Source: Nitrospirota bacterium (lineage in GTDB: Bacteria; Nitrospirota; Nitrospiria; Nitrospirales; Nitrospiraceae). From it: a stretch of DNA of 17,301 bases. The position numbers and the translations under genes were made by a program. Below the pieces are notes generated by a model. The model had not been told where the DNA came from. It saw nothing but the letters and a program-made list of their open reading frames with translations, and did not search any database. Location of the stretch: NCBI GenBank assembly GCA_016201805.1, contig JACQCB010000013.1:1-17301 (forward strand), in the 5' to 3' direction. Within the stretch, counting starts at the first letter, position 1. Every line of letters begins with the position of its first letter. Positions 7,332 to 13,954 of the stretch are shown one piece after another.

Positions 7332-8165
7332 ATGGCAGCCCCAGCCGATTCCAGGCCCTTGACCAAGAAAGCCATCCAGTCCCTGCTACAGACCACGACC
7401 TTCGGTCGAACGCTCCACGTCCTTCAGGAAACCGCTTCGACCAATGGCGATGCCATGGCACTGGCTCAGCAAGGAGCCGAGGACGGCACCGTCGTTGTTG
7501 CCGAACGGCAAACCGCCGGCAAGGGCCGCCTTGGACGACGCTGGTTGTCTCCCCCGGGAGACAACCTCTACTGCTCGGTGATCTTGCGTCGGATGCCGAC
7601 GGCCGCTGAACTCCCACGATGGTTGTCGATGGTCCCGCTGATGGCGGCCGTCGCCGTCGCCCGAGCCGTCCAATCAGTCACCGGGTTGCGGCCCTCGCTC
7701 AAGTGGCCCAATGACATCCTCATCGGCGATCGCAAGCTGGGCGGACTACTGTGCGAAAGCAGTGTGGCCGGTCCGGCCAGGACCTTCGTCGTCATCGGCA
7801 TCGGTCTCAACGTCAACACCGAACGAGAAAGCTTTCCGGAGGAGATCCGTGAGATCGCCACTTCGCTGGCCGCAGAGGCCGGCCGTCCCTTCGATCGTGC
7901 CCCCCTCTTGGCGGCTCTTTTGTCCGAGCTTGAAGCCCATGCAGACGCAATCCTCACCCGGCCGCCTGAAACGTTTCTGAGCGGATATGCCAGGCTCTGT
8001 TCCACGCTAGGACGCCGTGTCAGGGTCTCCTTAGCCGATGGCAAGACGATCGAGGGACAGGCAGATTCCCTCGCACCGGATGGCTCGCTTCGGATTATCC
8101 GCGATCAGGTCCAGGGCGGAGGCCTGCTCGAAGTGCGCGCCGGGGACATCATCCACTTGCGCTAA
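7332..8165 (+). CDS. birA: Biotin-[acetyl-CoA-carboxylase] ligase, class I (no DNA-binding domain)
   Basis: This activates biotin as biotinyl-AMP and attaches it to the carrier lysine of biotin-dependent carboxylases. The protein has 277 residues. It has the biotin-binding ETASTN (33-38), the adenylate-binding loop QTAGKGRLGRRW (60-71), KWPNDIL (124-130), and KLGGLLCE with Lys135, followed by GIGLNVN. The C-terminal SH3-like domain ends in GDIIHLR. The N-terminal winged helix of E. coli BirA is absent, so this is a class I ligase that should not repress biotin genes directly. The ATG has GGAGAGG about 8 nt upstream, and the gap from nadC is only 4 nt. It is the third gene of the valS operon. 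Confidence 0.95.
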   Translation: MAAPADSRPLTKKAIQSLLQTTTFGRTLHVLQETASTNGDAMALAQQGAEDGTVVVAERQTAGKGRLGRRWLSPPGDNLYCSVILRRMPTAAELPRWLSMVPLMAAVAVARAVQSVTGLRPSLKWPNDILIGDRKLGGLLCESSVAGPARTFVVIGIGLNVNTERESFPEEIREIATSLAAEAGRPFDRAPLLAALLSELEAHADAILTRPPETFLSGYARLCSTLGRRVRVSLADGKTIEGQADSLAPDGSLRIIRDQVQGGGLLEVRAGDIIHLR

Positions 8166-8170
8166 GAGGA

Positions 8171-8253
8171 CGTGACGGGTGACAGGTGACGCGTGACAAA
8201 TAACGGGTACTGAGTCCGCGTCTCGTTTTACCCGTCACCCATCACTCGTCACG
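8171..8253. repeat. Heptad palindrome B: inverted arrays of a 7-bp unit
   Basis: The left arm (8171-8200) has four 7-mers with consensus NGTGACN and then decaying units. The right arm (8224-8253) is its reverse complement in the same 7-bp register. Aligned end to end, the arms form about 28 bp of stem with a few mismatches and a 23-nt centre. It fills the birA-coaX gap, starting 5 nt after the birA stop. Its right end abuts GAGG, the probable coaX ribosome binding site. Confidence 0.82.
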
Positions 8254-8261
8254 AGGCTTCC

Positions 8262-9032
8262 ATGCTGCTCACCATCGACATCGGCAACTCCAACGTGGTC
8301 TGGGGTCTGTTCCAGCAGCAAGTCTTGACCGGACCCTGGCGCCTCCCCACCGATCGCAATCACACCGCCGCTGAATACGAGGCTTGCATCCTCGACCAAC
8401 TCAGGGTCGCCGGCATCACAGCCGATCAGGTGACGGACGTGATCCTCTGCAGCGTCGTGCCGTCGCTGACCCCGGTCTTCGAGCAGCTGGCCGTCACCTG
8501 TTTTCACCGGCCCGCCCTCGTCGTATCATCCCAGATGGATACCGGCCTCACGCTCCGTTACACCAACCCGATGGAGCTTGGGACCGATCGCCTGGCCAAT
8601 GCCGCCGCTGCCTATGATCGGTACAAGACCTCCCTTGTCGTGGTGGACCTCGGCACGGCGACAACCTTTTGCGTCATCACGCAGTCGGGAGACTATCTGG
8701 GCGGCGCCATCGCGCCGGGCCTAGGGATCGCCGCCGAAGCCTTATGCTCCCGAACCGCGCAATTACCCACCGTCGACTTAGTCCCTCCCAAGACGGTGAT
8801 CGGCCGCGATACTCGCAGCAGTATCCAGTCAGGCCTCATCATCGGCCATGCCGGTCTCGTCGATACCATCGCCACACGCATGCAGGACGAGCTCGGCCAG
8901 AAAGCCTTCGTCGTCGCCACGGGCGGTTTTTCCTCGATCGTCGCACCGGAATCCCGCACGATCCAGGAGGTCCGTCCTCACCTGACGCTCGAAGGGCTTG
9001 AACTCCTTTACCGACGGTCCCGCAACGCATAA
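8262..9032 (+). CDS. coaX: Type III pantothenate kinase
   Basis: This phosphorylates pantothenate to 4'-phosphopantothenate, the first step of CoA synthesis. The type III enzyme is of the ASKHA fold, needs a monovalent cation and is insensitive to CoA feedback. The protein has 256 residues, the usual length. The N-terminal phosphate loop is TIDIGNSN (4-11), the pantothenate-binding segment is GTDRLAN (107-113), the catalytic Asp129 lies in VVDLGTATTF, and GGAIAPG (147-153) follows. GAGG lies 5 nt before the ATG, immediately outside heptad palindrome B, so folding of that repeat in RNA could affect its translation. It is the fourth cofactor or translation gene in a row and probably the end of the operon. 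Confidence 0.96.
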   Translation: MLLTIDIGNSNVVWGLFQQQVLTGPWRLPTDRNHTAAEYEACILDQLRVAGITADQVTDVILCSVVPSLTPVFEQLAVTCFHRPALVVSSQMDTGLTLRYTNPMELGTDRLANAAAAYDRYKTSLVVVDLGTATTFCVITQSGDYLGGAIAPGLGIAAEALCSRTAQLPTVDLVPPKTVIGRDTRSSIQSGLIIGHAGLVDTIATRMQDELGQKAFVVATGGFSSIVAPESRTIQEVRPHLTLEGLELLYRRSRNA

Positions 9033-9102
9033 TCCCACTCGTTAGCTGTTTGCCTGCCTCTCGACACAGCCATCTCAAGCATATTTTCAAACAAAAATGG
9101 GC

Positions 9103-9137
9103 CAACCGGTTGACTTTATGGTCCCGGTGGCTATCTC
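9103..9137 (+). promoter_or_regulatory. Possible grpE promoter with palindrome on the -35
   Basis: TTGACT (9110-9115), a 16-nt spacer, then TATCTC (9132-9137), about 21 nt before the grpE ATG. A perfect 10-bp palindrome, CAACCGGTTG (9103-9112), overlaps the -35. The -10 is weak. No CIRCE element or sigma-32-type -35/-10 pair was found in the gap. Confidence 0.35.
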
Positions 9138-9158
9138 ACGCCCATACCAGTGTGACTC

Positions 9159-9782
9159 ATGGCAAGACAAGAAGAAAATACACATAAAGTCAGCGGCTTA
9201 GAATCTTTCGACGCGAGCGAATCGGCTCCTGAAAACAGAGGAGCAGAGACGAACGATGAGCGGGACGAATTGACTGAACTGAAGCAGACCCTCGCCTCCA
9301 AAACCGACGAGGCCCAGGCGCTTCAAGACAAATACCTTCGGCTGGCAGCCGAGTTCGAAAATTACAAACGCTTGGCACAGAAGGAGCAGCGGGAGTTCGC
9401 CCGCTTTGCCAACGAGAACATCCTGAAGGAATGGCTTCCCATCGTCGATAATTTGGAACGGGCCATTAAATCGGCCCAGGCAAGTCCGGAGGAGAAACCG
9501 AACAACAAGGGGTTGATCCAGGGAGTCGAATTGACCCTCAAGCAATGCCTGGAAGCCCTGGCCAAGTTCGGCGTGAAACAGGTCGCCAGCGTCGGAACGC
9601 CATTCGATCCGGCCTGTCACCAAGCCGTGGCCCGTGTCGAGTCCGCCACGGTTCCGGAAAACATGGTCGTGGAGGAATACCAGAGAGGCTATCTCCTGCA
9701 TGACCGTATCCTGCGAGCTGCAATGGTCACGGTATCCGTCGGCCCGGCTTGCAGTCCCGGCAATGCCGCAGGAGCCAACTGA
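9159..9782 (+). CDS. grpE: GrpE nucleotide exchange factor
   Basis: This homodimeric protein releases ADP from DnaK. It has 207 residues. A variable acidic N-terminus (1-36) is followed by a long coiled-coil helix (37-80, LTELKQTLASKTDEAQALQDKYLRLAAEFENYKRL with heptad spacing), a four-helix-bundle region (LPIVDNLERAI), and the beta-wing domain with the family signature EEYQRGYLLHDRILRAAMVTVS (172-193). No Shine-Dalgarno is visible before the ATG; the predicted leader is only about 15 nt. The short tail after VTVS is unconserved. dnaK follows after 80 nt. hrcA, which often precedes grpE, is absent here. Confidence 0.95.
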   Translation: MARQEENTHKVSGLESFDASESAPENRGAETNDERDELTELKQTLASKTDEAQALQDKYLRLAAEFENYKRLAQKEQREFARFANENILKEWLPIVDNLERAIKSAQASPEEKPNNKGLIQGVELTLKQCLEALAKFGVKQVASVGTPFDPACHQAVARVESATVPENMVVEEYQRGYLLHDRILRAAMVTVSVGPACSPGNAAGAN

Positions 9783-9862
9783 CACGAGGAAAACACCGCG
9801 TCATCGAATACTTGATAAAACGCCGGTTGATAAGGCTGTTGTTTTGAGGAAGGAGAGCACAC

Positions 9863-11797
9863 ATGGGTAAGGTCATAGGCATCGATCTGGGTACGACGAA
9901 CTCCTGCGTTTCCATCATGAGCGGCGGAGACCCCGTGGTCATCCCCAATGCCGAAGGCAACCGGACCACTCCCTCAGTCGTCGCCATCACGGACAAGAAC
10001 GAGCGGCTCGTCGGCCAGATCGCCAAGCGTCAGGCGATCACGAACCCGGAGAACACGATCTTCTCGATCAAGCGGCTCATCGGACGCAAGTTCAACAGCC
10101 GCCAGGTCCAGGAAGCCTCCAAGCGTCTGCCCTATAAGGTCGTCCTCGCCGACAACGGGGATGCGCACGTCGAGATCCGGGGCAAGAGCTACAGCCCCGC
10201 CGAAGTCTCCGCGATGATCCTCCAAAAAATGAAACAGACCGCCGAGGACTACCTGGGCGAAAAAGTGACGGAAGCGGTCATCACGGTCCCGGCCTACTTT
10301 GACGACAGCCAGCGGCAAGCCACCAAGGATGCGGGACAGATCGCGGGCTTGAACGTGCTGCGGATCATCAACGAACCCACAGCCGCCTCGCTGGCCTACG
10401 GGTTGGACAAGAAAAAGGACGAGCGGATCGCCGTCTACGACCTGGGCGGCGGCACTTTCGACATTTCCATCCTGGAAATCGGCGAAGGCGTCTTCGAAGT
10501 CAAGTCCACCAACGGCGACACCTATCTGGGCGGCGACGACTTCGACCAGCGCATCATGGACTGGCTGGTGGACGAGTTCAAAAAGCAGGAAGGCATCGAC
10601 TTGCGGAAGGACCGGATGGCTCTGCAGCGCTTGAAAGAAGCCGCCGAACGAGCCAAGATCGAGTTGTCCTCCTCCCAGGAAAGCGAGATCAACCTCCCCT
10701 TCGTCACTGCGGACGCCAGCGGACCGAAGCACCTGGTGATGAAACTGACGCGCGCGAAGCTGGAGCAACTGGTGGACGACCTCGTCCAGCGAACGATCGA
10801 GCCCTGCCGGAAAGCCCTCTCCGACGCCGGCGTGAGCGCCAAAGACATCAACGAGGTGGTGCTGGTGGGCGGCATGACCCGCATGCCGAAGGTCATCGAG
10901 AAGGTGCGGGAGTTCTTCGGCAAGGAACCGCACAAAGGGGTCAATCCGGACGAGGTCGTGGCGATCGGCGCCGGTATCCAGGGCGGCGTGTTGAAGGGCG
11001 AGGTCAAGGACGTCCTGCTGCTGGACGTCACCCCGCTCACGCTGGGCATCGAAACGCTGGGCGGCATCTTCACGCACCTGATCGACCGCAATACGACGAT
11101 CCCCTCCAAGAAGAGCCAGATTTTCTCCACCGCAGCCGACAACCAAAGCGCGGTGACGATCCGGGTCTTCCAGGGCGAGCGCGAAATGGCCAACGACAAC
11201 AAATTGCTCGGCCAGTTCGATCTGGTCGGCATTCCGCCGGCCCCACGGGGCATGCCGCAGGTCGAGGTGACCTTCGACATCGACGCCAACGGCATCGTCC
11301 ACGTGTCGGCCAAGGACCTGGGCACGCAGAAGGAGCAGTCCATCAAGATCACCGCTTCCAGCGGCCTCAGCAAAGACGAGATCGAAAAGATGGTCAAGGA
11401 AGGCCAGGCCCATACGGATGAGGACAAGAAGCGGAGACGGTTGGCCGAAACCAGAAACCAGGCGGACAACCTCATCTACGGGACCGAGAAGAACCTGACC
11501 GAACACGGCGACAAGATCGGCGAGGACGACAAGACCAAGATCAAGGACGCCATTGCGGCAACCCGCAAGACGATGGAAGGCGACGATCCGGCGGCCATCG
11601 AGTCGGCGATCCAGACGCTGACTACCGCCTCGCACAAGCTGGCCGAGGAAATGTACAAAAAAGCCTCCACCGCGGCGGGGGGAACGGGCGATGCCGGCGC
11701 TCAGACCGGTCCGGACGGTCACGGGGACGGGGCCGGGAAGACCGACGAGAAGGTCGTGGACGCCGAGTTCGAGGAAGTCGACAAAGACAAAAAGTAA
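9863..11797 (+). CDS. dnaK: Chaperone protein DnaK (Hsp70)
   Basis: This ATP-dependent cytoplasmic chaperone has 644 residues, the normal length. The nucleotide-binding domain begins GKVIGIDLGTTNSCVSI (phosphate 1 loop); it also has EPTAASLAYG and VYDLGGGTFDISIL (phosphate 2), and LVGGMTRMPKV (adenosine motif). The linker DVLLLDVTPLTLGIETLGG leads to the substrate-binding beta sandwich and the helical lid. The C-terminus is a Gly-rich tail ending DAEFEEVDKDKK, close to the EEVD-type DnaK tail. AAGGAGAG lies just upstream of the ATG. It sits between grpE and dnaJ, as in many bacteria. Confidence 0.98.
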   Translation: MGKVIGIDLGTTNSCVSIMSGGDPVVIPNAEGNRTTPSVVAITDKNERLVGQIAKRQAITNPENTIFSIKRLIGRKFNSRQVQEASKRLPYKVVLADNGDAHVEIRGKSYSPAEVSAMILQKMKQTAEDYLGEKVTEAVITVPAYFDDSQRQATKDAGQIAGLNVLRIINEPTAASLAYGLDKKKDERIAVYDLGGGTFDISILEIGEGVFEVKSTNGDTYLGGDDFDQRIMDWLVDEFKKQEGIDLRKDRMALQRLKEAAERAKIELSSSQESEINLPFVTADASGPKHLVMKLTRAKLEQLVDDLVQRTIEPCRKALSDAGVSAKDINEVVLVGGMTRMPKVIEKVREFFGKEPHKGVNPDEVVAIGAGIQGGVLKGEVKDVLLLDVTPLTLGIETLGGIFTHLIDRNTTIPSKKSQIFSTAADNQSAVTIRVFQGEREMANDNKLLGQFDLVGIPPAPRGMPQVEVTFDIDANGIVHVSAKDLGTQKEQSIKITASSGLSKDEIEKMVKEGQAHTDEDKKRRRLAETRNQADNLIYGTEKNLTEHGDKIGEDDKTKIKDAIAATRKTMEGDDPAAIESAIQTLTTASHKLAEEMYKKASTAAGGTGDAGAQTGPDGHGDGAGKTDEKVVDAEFEEVDKDKK

Positions 11798-11805
11798 ACA
11801 CGCTC

Positions 11806-11898
11806 TCAGCCGTCAGCTTTCAGCAGGACGATCGAGGAGTCCCATATCTTCGACTTGTTCCTCTTTGCTTCCCCAGAAGCTGATCGCTGAAGGCTGAT
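11806..11898. repeat. Heptad palindrome C: inverted arrays of a 7-bp unit
   Basis: The left arm (11806-11826) is three contiguous 7-mers beginning TCAGC. The right arm (11878-11898) is three contiguous 7-mers with consensus NGCTGAN, the reverse complement. The arms match at 16 of 21 positions; the five-base core is invariant and the mismatches fall in the two variable positions of each unit. The centre is 51 nt. It occupies most of the dnaK-dnaJ gap, starting 8 nt after the dnaK stop. Confidence 0.8.
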
Positions 11899-11919
11899 TG
11901 CTTCCGGCAATGGTTCCAC

Positions 11920-13038
11920 GTGGCAAAACGCGATTACTACGAAACACTCGGTGTTGACCGCACTGCGTCAGAGGACGAAGTCAAGAAGGCGTTCCGTAAG
12001 CTCGCCCGCCAGCACCACCCGGACCTCCACAGCGGCGACCACCAGAAAAAAACCGCGGAAGAGAAGTTCAAGGAAATCAACGAAGCCTACGAGGTCCTGA
12101 GCGATCAGCAGAAGCGGCAACGCTATGACATGTTCGGACATGCCGGCGCGCAGCAGGGAGGCGGCGGGGCCGAGGGATTCGACTTCGGGCGGGGCGGCTT
12201 CGGCGACGTCTTCAACGACATCTTCGAGGACTTCTTCGGCGGCGCGCGCAGGGGACAGCGCGCGGAGCGGGGCGCCGATCTCCAATATAACCTGGAACTC
12301 TCCTTCGATGAGGCGGTCTACGGCAAAGACGCCAAGCTGAAAATCCCCCGATGGGAACCCTGCCGCGACTGCAAAGGGACCGGGGCCAAGACCGCCGCAG
12401 GCTTGAAAGTCTGCAGCAGTTGCAAAGGAGTCGGCCAGCTCCGCTTCCAGCAGGGCTTCTTCAGCGTCAGCCGCCCCTGCCACCAGTGCGAAGGAGCCGG
12501 CCAGATCATCTCGGACCCCTGTGGAACCTGCCGCGGCCGGAAACGGGTCTACAAAGAGCGGATGCTGTCGGTGACCATTCCAGCCGGCATTGAATCCGGC
12601 ATGCGCCTCCGCCTGGCCAACGAAGGCGAGCACGGCGAAAGCGGCGGCCCTCCCGGCGACCTCTACGTCGCCGTCTCGGTCAAGCCCCACCCGATTTTCA
12701 CCAGGAAGGGCAACGACATCGTCTGTGACGTTCCGGTCAGCTTCGTGACGGCCGTGCTCGGCGGCAAGGTGGAGATTCCGACCCTCAAAGGCGATACGAT
12801 CATCAAGGTTCCCGCCGGCACGCAGCACGACAAGGCCCTCCGCCTGAAAGGGCTGGGCGCCCCCAGCCTGAAGGGACAGGACACCGGCGACCAGGTCATG
12901 AAGATCAAGATTCAAATCCCCACCAAGCTGACCGCCAGGCAGAAGGAACTGATGACGGAATTCGCGAAGGAAAGCGGCATGAGCATGGACCAGGACGGGG
13001 ACGGATTTTTCGATAAAATGAAAACGCTCTTCGAGTGA
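11920..13038 (+). CDS. dnaJ: Chaperone protein DnaJ (Hsp40, type I)
   Basis: This is the co-chaperone that delivers substrates to DnaK and stimulates its ATPase. It has 372 residues. The J domain (MAKRDYYETLGVD onward) has HPD at 33-35. A Gly/Phe-rich region runs from about 73 to 110. The zinc centre has four CxxC pairs at 148/151, 165/168, 187/190 and 201/204; the last repeat reads CGTCRGRK, lacking the final Gly of CxxCxGxG. The C-terminal peptide-binding domains follow. The start is GTG; MAKRDYYE is where the family begins and no in-frame ATG is near. No Shine-Dalgarno is seen, and heptad palindrome C ends 21 nt upstream. Confidence 0.97.
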   Translation: MAKRDYYETLGVDRTASEDEVKKAFRKLARQHHPDLHSGDHQKKTAEEKFKEINEAYEVLSDQQKRQRYDMFGHAGAQQGGGGAEGFDFGRGGFGDVFNDIFEDFFGGARRGQRAERGADLQYNLELSFDEAVYGKDAKLKIPRWEPCRDCKGTGAKTAAGLKVCSSCKGVGQLRFQQGFFSVSRPCHQCEGAGQIISDPCGTCRGRKRVYKERMLSVTIPAGIESGMRLRLANEGEHGESGGPPGDLYVAVSVKPHPIFTRKGNDIVCDVPVSFVTAVLGGKVEIPTLKGDTIIKVPAGTQHDKALRLKGLGAPSLKGQDTGDQVMKIKIQIPTKLTARQKELMTEFAKESGMSMDQDGDGFFDKMKTLFE

Positions 13039-13099
13039 TGGCCGATTCCGTGATGCGTCCGTCAAGCGTTGTGCTCTGACGAATCATCCCTCACGCGCT
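13035..13099. repeat. Imperfect inverted repeat, possible decayed heptad palindrome
   Basis: Between dnaJ and rsmE, CGTGA can pair with TCACG and CGTCA with TGACG around a 12-nt loop. The right half can be read as 7-mers TGACGAA, TCATCCC and TCACGCG, similar in flavour to palindrome B. The left half does not keep a clean 7-bp register, so this is a weak call. Confidence 0.3.
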
Positions 13100-13104
13100 C
13101 GCCT

Positions 13105-13845
13105 ATGCCGGTCTTCTTCGTCACCGCCGATCAGATTCAGAACGGCACCGTCACGATTACCGGCCCCCTCTGCGACCACTTGCGGGCCAGCCTCCGTCTC
13201 CGCGTCGGCGAAACCATCTGGCTCGGAGACGAGCGGCGGCAACGCTACCTGATCAACACCACACACCTCGATCGGCGATCGGTCACGGGGCAGGTCCTAG
13301 AGCAGATTGCCGGTCCCGCCCAGGTCCATCCCTCCGTCATCCTCGGACAGACCCTGCTCAAAGGAGATCGGATGGACTGGATCATTCAAAAAGCCACCGA
13401 GCTCGGCATGGCCTCCCTGGTTCCCATCGTGACAAGCCATACCGTGGTACGGCCGCGAACGGATCGGCACAGCTCCCAGCAGGATCGTTGGCAGAAGATC
13501 GCCCTTGAGGCGTCTCAGCAGTCCGAACGTTGGGAAGTTCCGACAATCGCGGGCCCTTGCGACACGGCGACCTTCTTCGAAACCCAGCAGCAGACCTCGT
13601 GTCGATTGATCCTGAGCGAGCGATCGGACGGCCAGAGTCTCGCCACGGTGGCATTGCCCTCGAAACCGGACGAGAGCGTGTTGGTCGCGGTAGGCCCGGA
13701 AGGCGGCTGGACGAAGGAGGAACTCGGCCAAGCCCAGACATGCGGTTTCCTGCCGGTCACCCTGGGAAAACGGATTTTGCGGGCCGAAACCGCAGCCCTG
13801 GCGTCGTTGAGCGTAATCCAGAGTCGGCTGGGAGAGCTGGGATGA
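13105..13845 (+). CDS. rsmE: 16S rRNA (uracil1498-N3)-methyltransferase
   Basis: This SPOUT-class, SAM-dependent enzyme methylates U1498 of 16S rRNA in the small ribosomal subunit. It has 246 residues. The N-terminal PUA-like domain covers about 1-70. The knotted methyltransferase domain shows LKGDRMDWIIQKATELGM (85-102), EASQQSERWEVP (135-146), VAVGPEGGWTKEEL (194-207, the SAM-binding GPEGG loop) and GKRILRAETAALASLSVIQSRLG (221-243). The ATG at 13105 was chosen because MPVFFVTADQI is where the family begins; a GTG at 13069 would add 12 unconserved residues. No good Shine-Dalgarno is seen. It follows dnaJ by 66 nt, a common neighbourhood, and is probably the last gene of the heat-shock operon. 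Confidence 0.94.
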   Translation: MPVFFVTADQIQNGTVTITGPLCDHLRASLRLRVGETIWLGDERRQRYLINTTHLDRRSVTGQVLEQIAGPAQVHPSVILGQTLLKGDRMDWIIQKATELGMASLVPIVTSHTVVRPRTDRHSSQQDRWQKIALEASQQSERWEVPTIAGPCDTATFFETQQQTSCRLILSERSDGQSLATVALPSKPDESVLVAVGPEGGWTKEELGQAQTCGFLPVTLGKRILRAETAALASLSVIQSRLGELG

Positions 13846-13853
13846 GTGAAAAT

Positions 13854-13929
13854 TTAGAGTTGAGAGTTTTTAGTTTTGAGTTGGAATATCCCCTAACTCA
13901 AAACTTTTAACTAAAAACTCTCAACTCAC
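13854..13929. repeat. Heptad palindrome D: inverted arrays of a 7-bp unit
   Basis: The left arm is a run of 7-mers with consensus NNNGAGT (13854-13881). The right arm is five contiguous 7-mers starting AACT (13895-13929). A perfect 19-bp stem joins 13857-13875 to 13909-13927. Inside it, TTGAGTT (13876-13882) matches AACTCAA (13895-13901) only if one extra 7-bp unit (13902-13908) on the right is looped out. The sequence is AT-rich, unlike its surroundings. It lies between the convergent rsmE and YCF48-like genes. Confidence 0.88.
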
Positions 13930-13930
13930 A

Positions 13931-13954
13931 TTTCGGCGCGCTATTGCGCCGAAA
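13931..13954. terminator. Perfect 9-bp stem-loop between convergent genes
   Basis: TTTCGGCGC pairs with GCGCCGAAA around a 6-nt loop. The stem contains the last codons and the stop codon of the minus-strand YCF48-like gene. It lacks a downstream T-run on either strand. It lies next to palindrome D, and together they probably stop transcription from both sides. Confidence 0.5.

Noticed and set aside
5216..7396. 726-codon open frame on the minus strand across valS, nadC and birA
   Set aside because: It is antisense to three well-recognised genes, crosses their boundaries, and encodes a protein rich in Gly, Arg, Asp and His typical of the reverse of GC-rich codons.
9812..9833. Direct repeat TTGATAA...TTGATAA before dnaK as a promoter or operator
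   Set aside because: No -10 lies at a suitable distance, and two short copies are not enough evidence for an operator.
9974..11722. 582-codon minus-strand open frame opposite dnaK
   Set aside because: Long antisense frames opposite dnaK are a common artefact of its codon use; nothing recognisable is encoded.
3467..13929. Heptad arrays as CRISPR repeats
   Set aside because: The units are 7 bp, contiguous, degenerate and inverted, with no spacers and no cas genes.
13854..13929. Palindrome D as the ends of an insertion sequence or attachment site
   Set aside because: The arms enclose only about 13-20 nt, there is no transposase or integrase, and no target duplication is seen.
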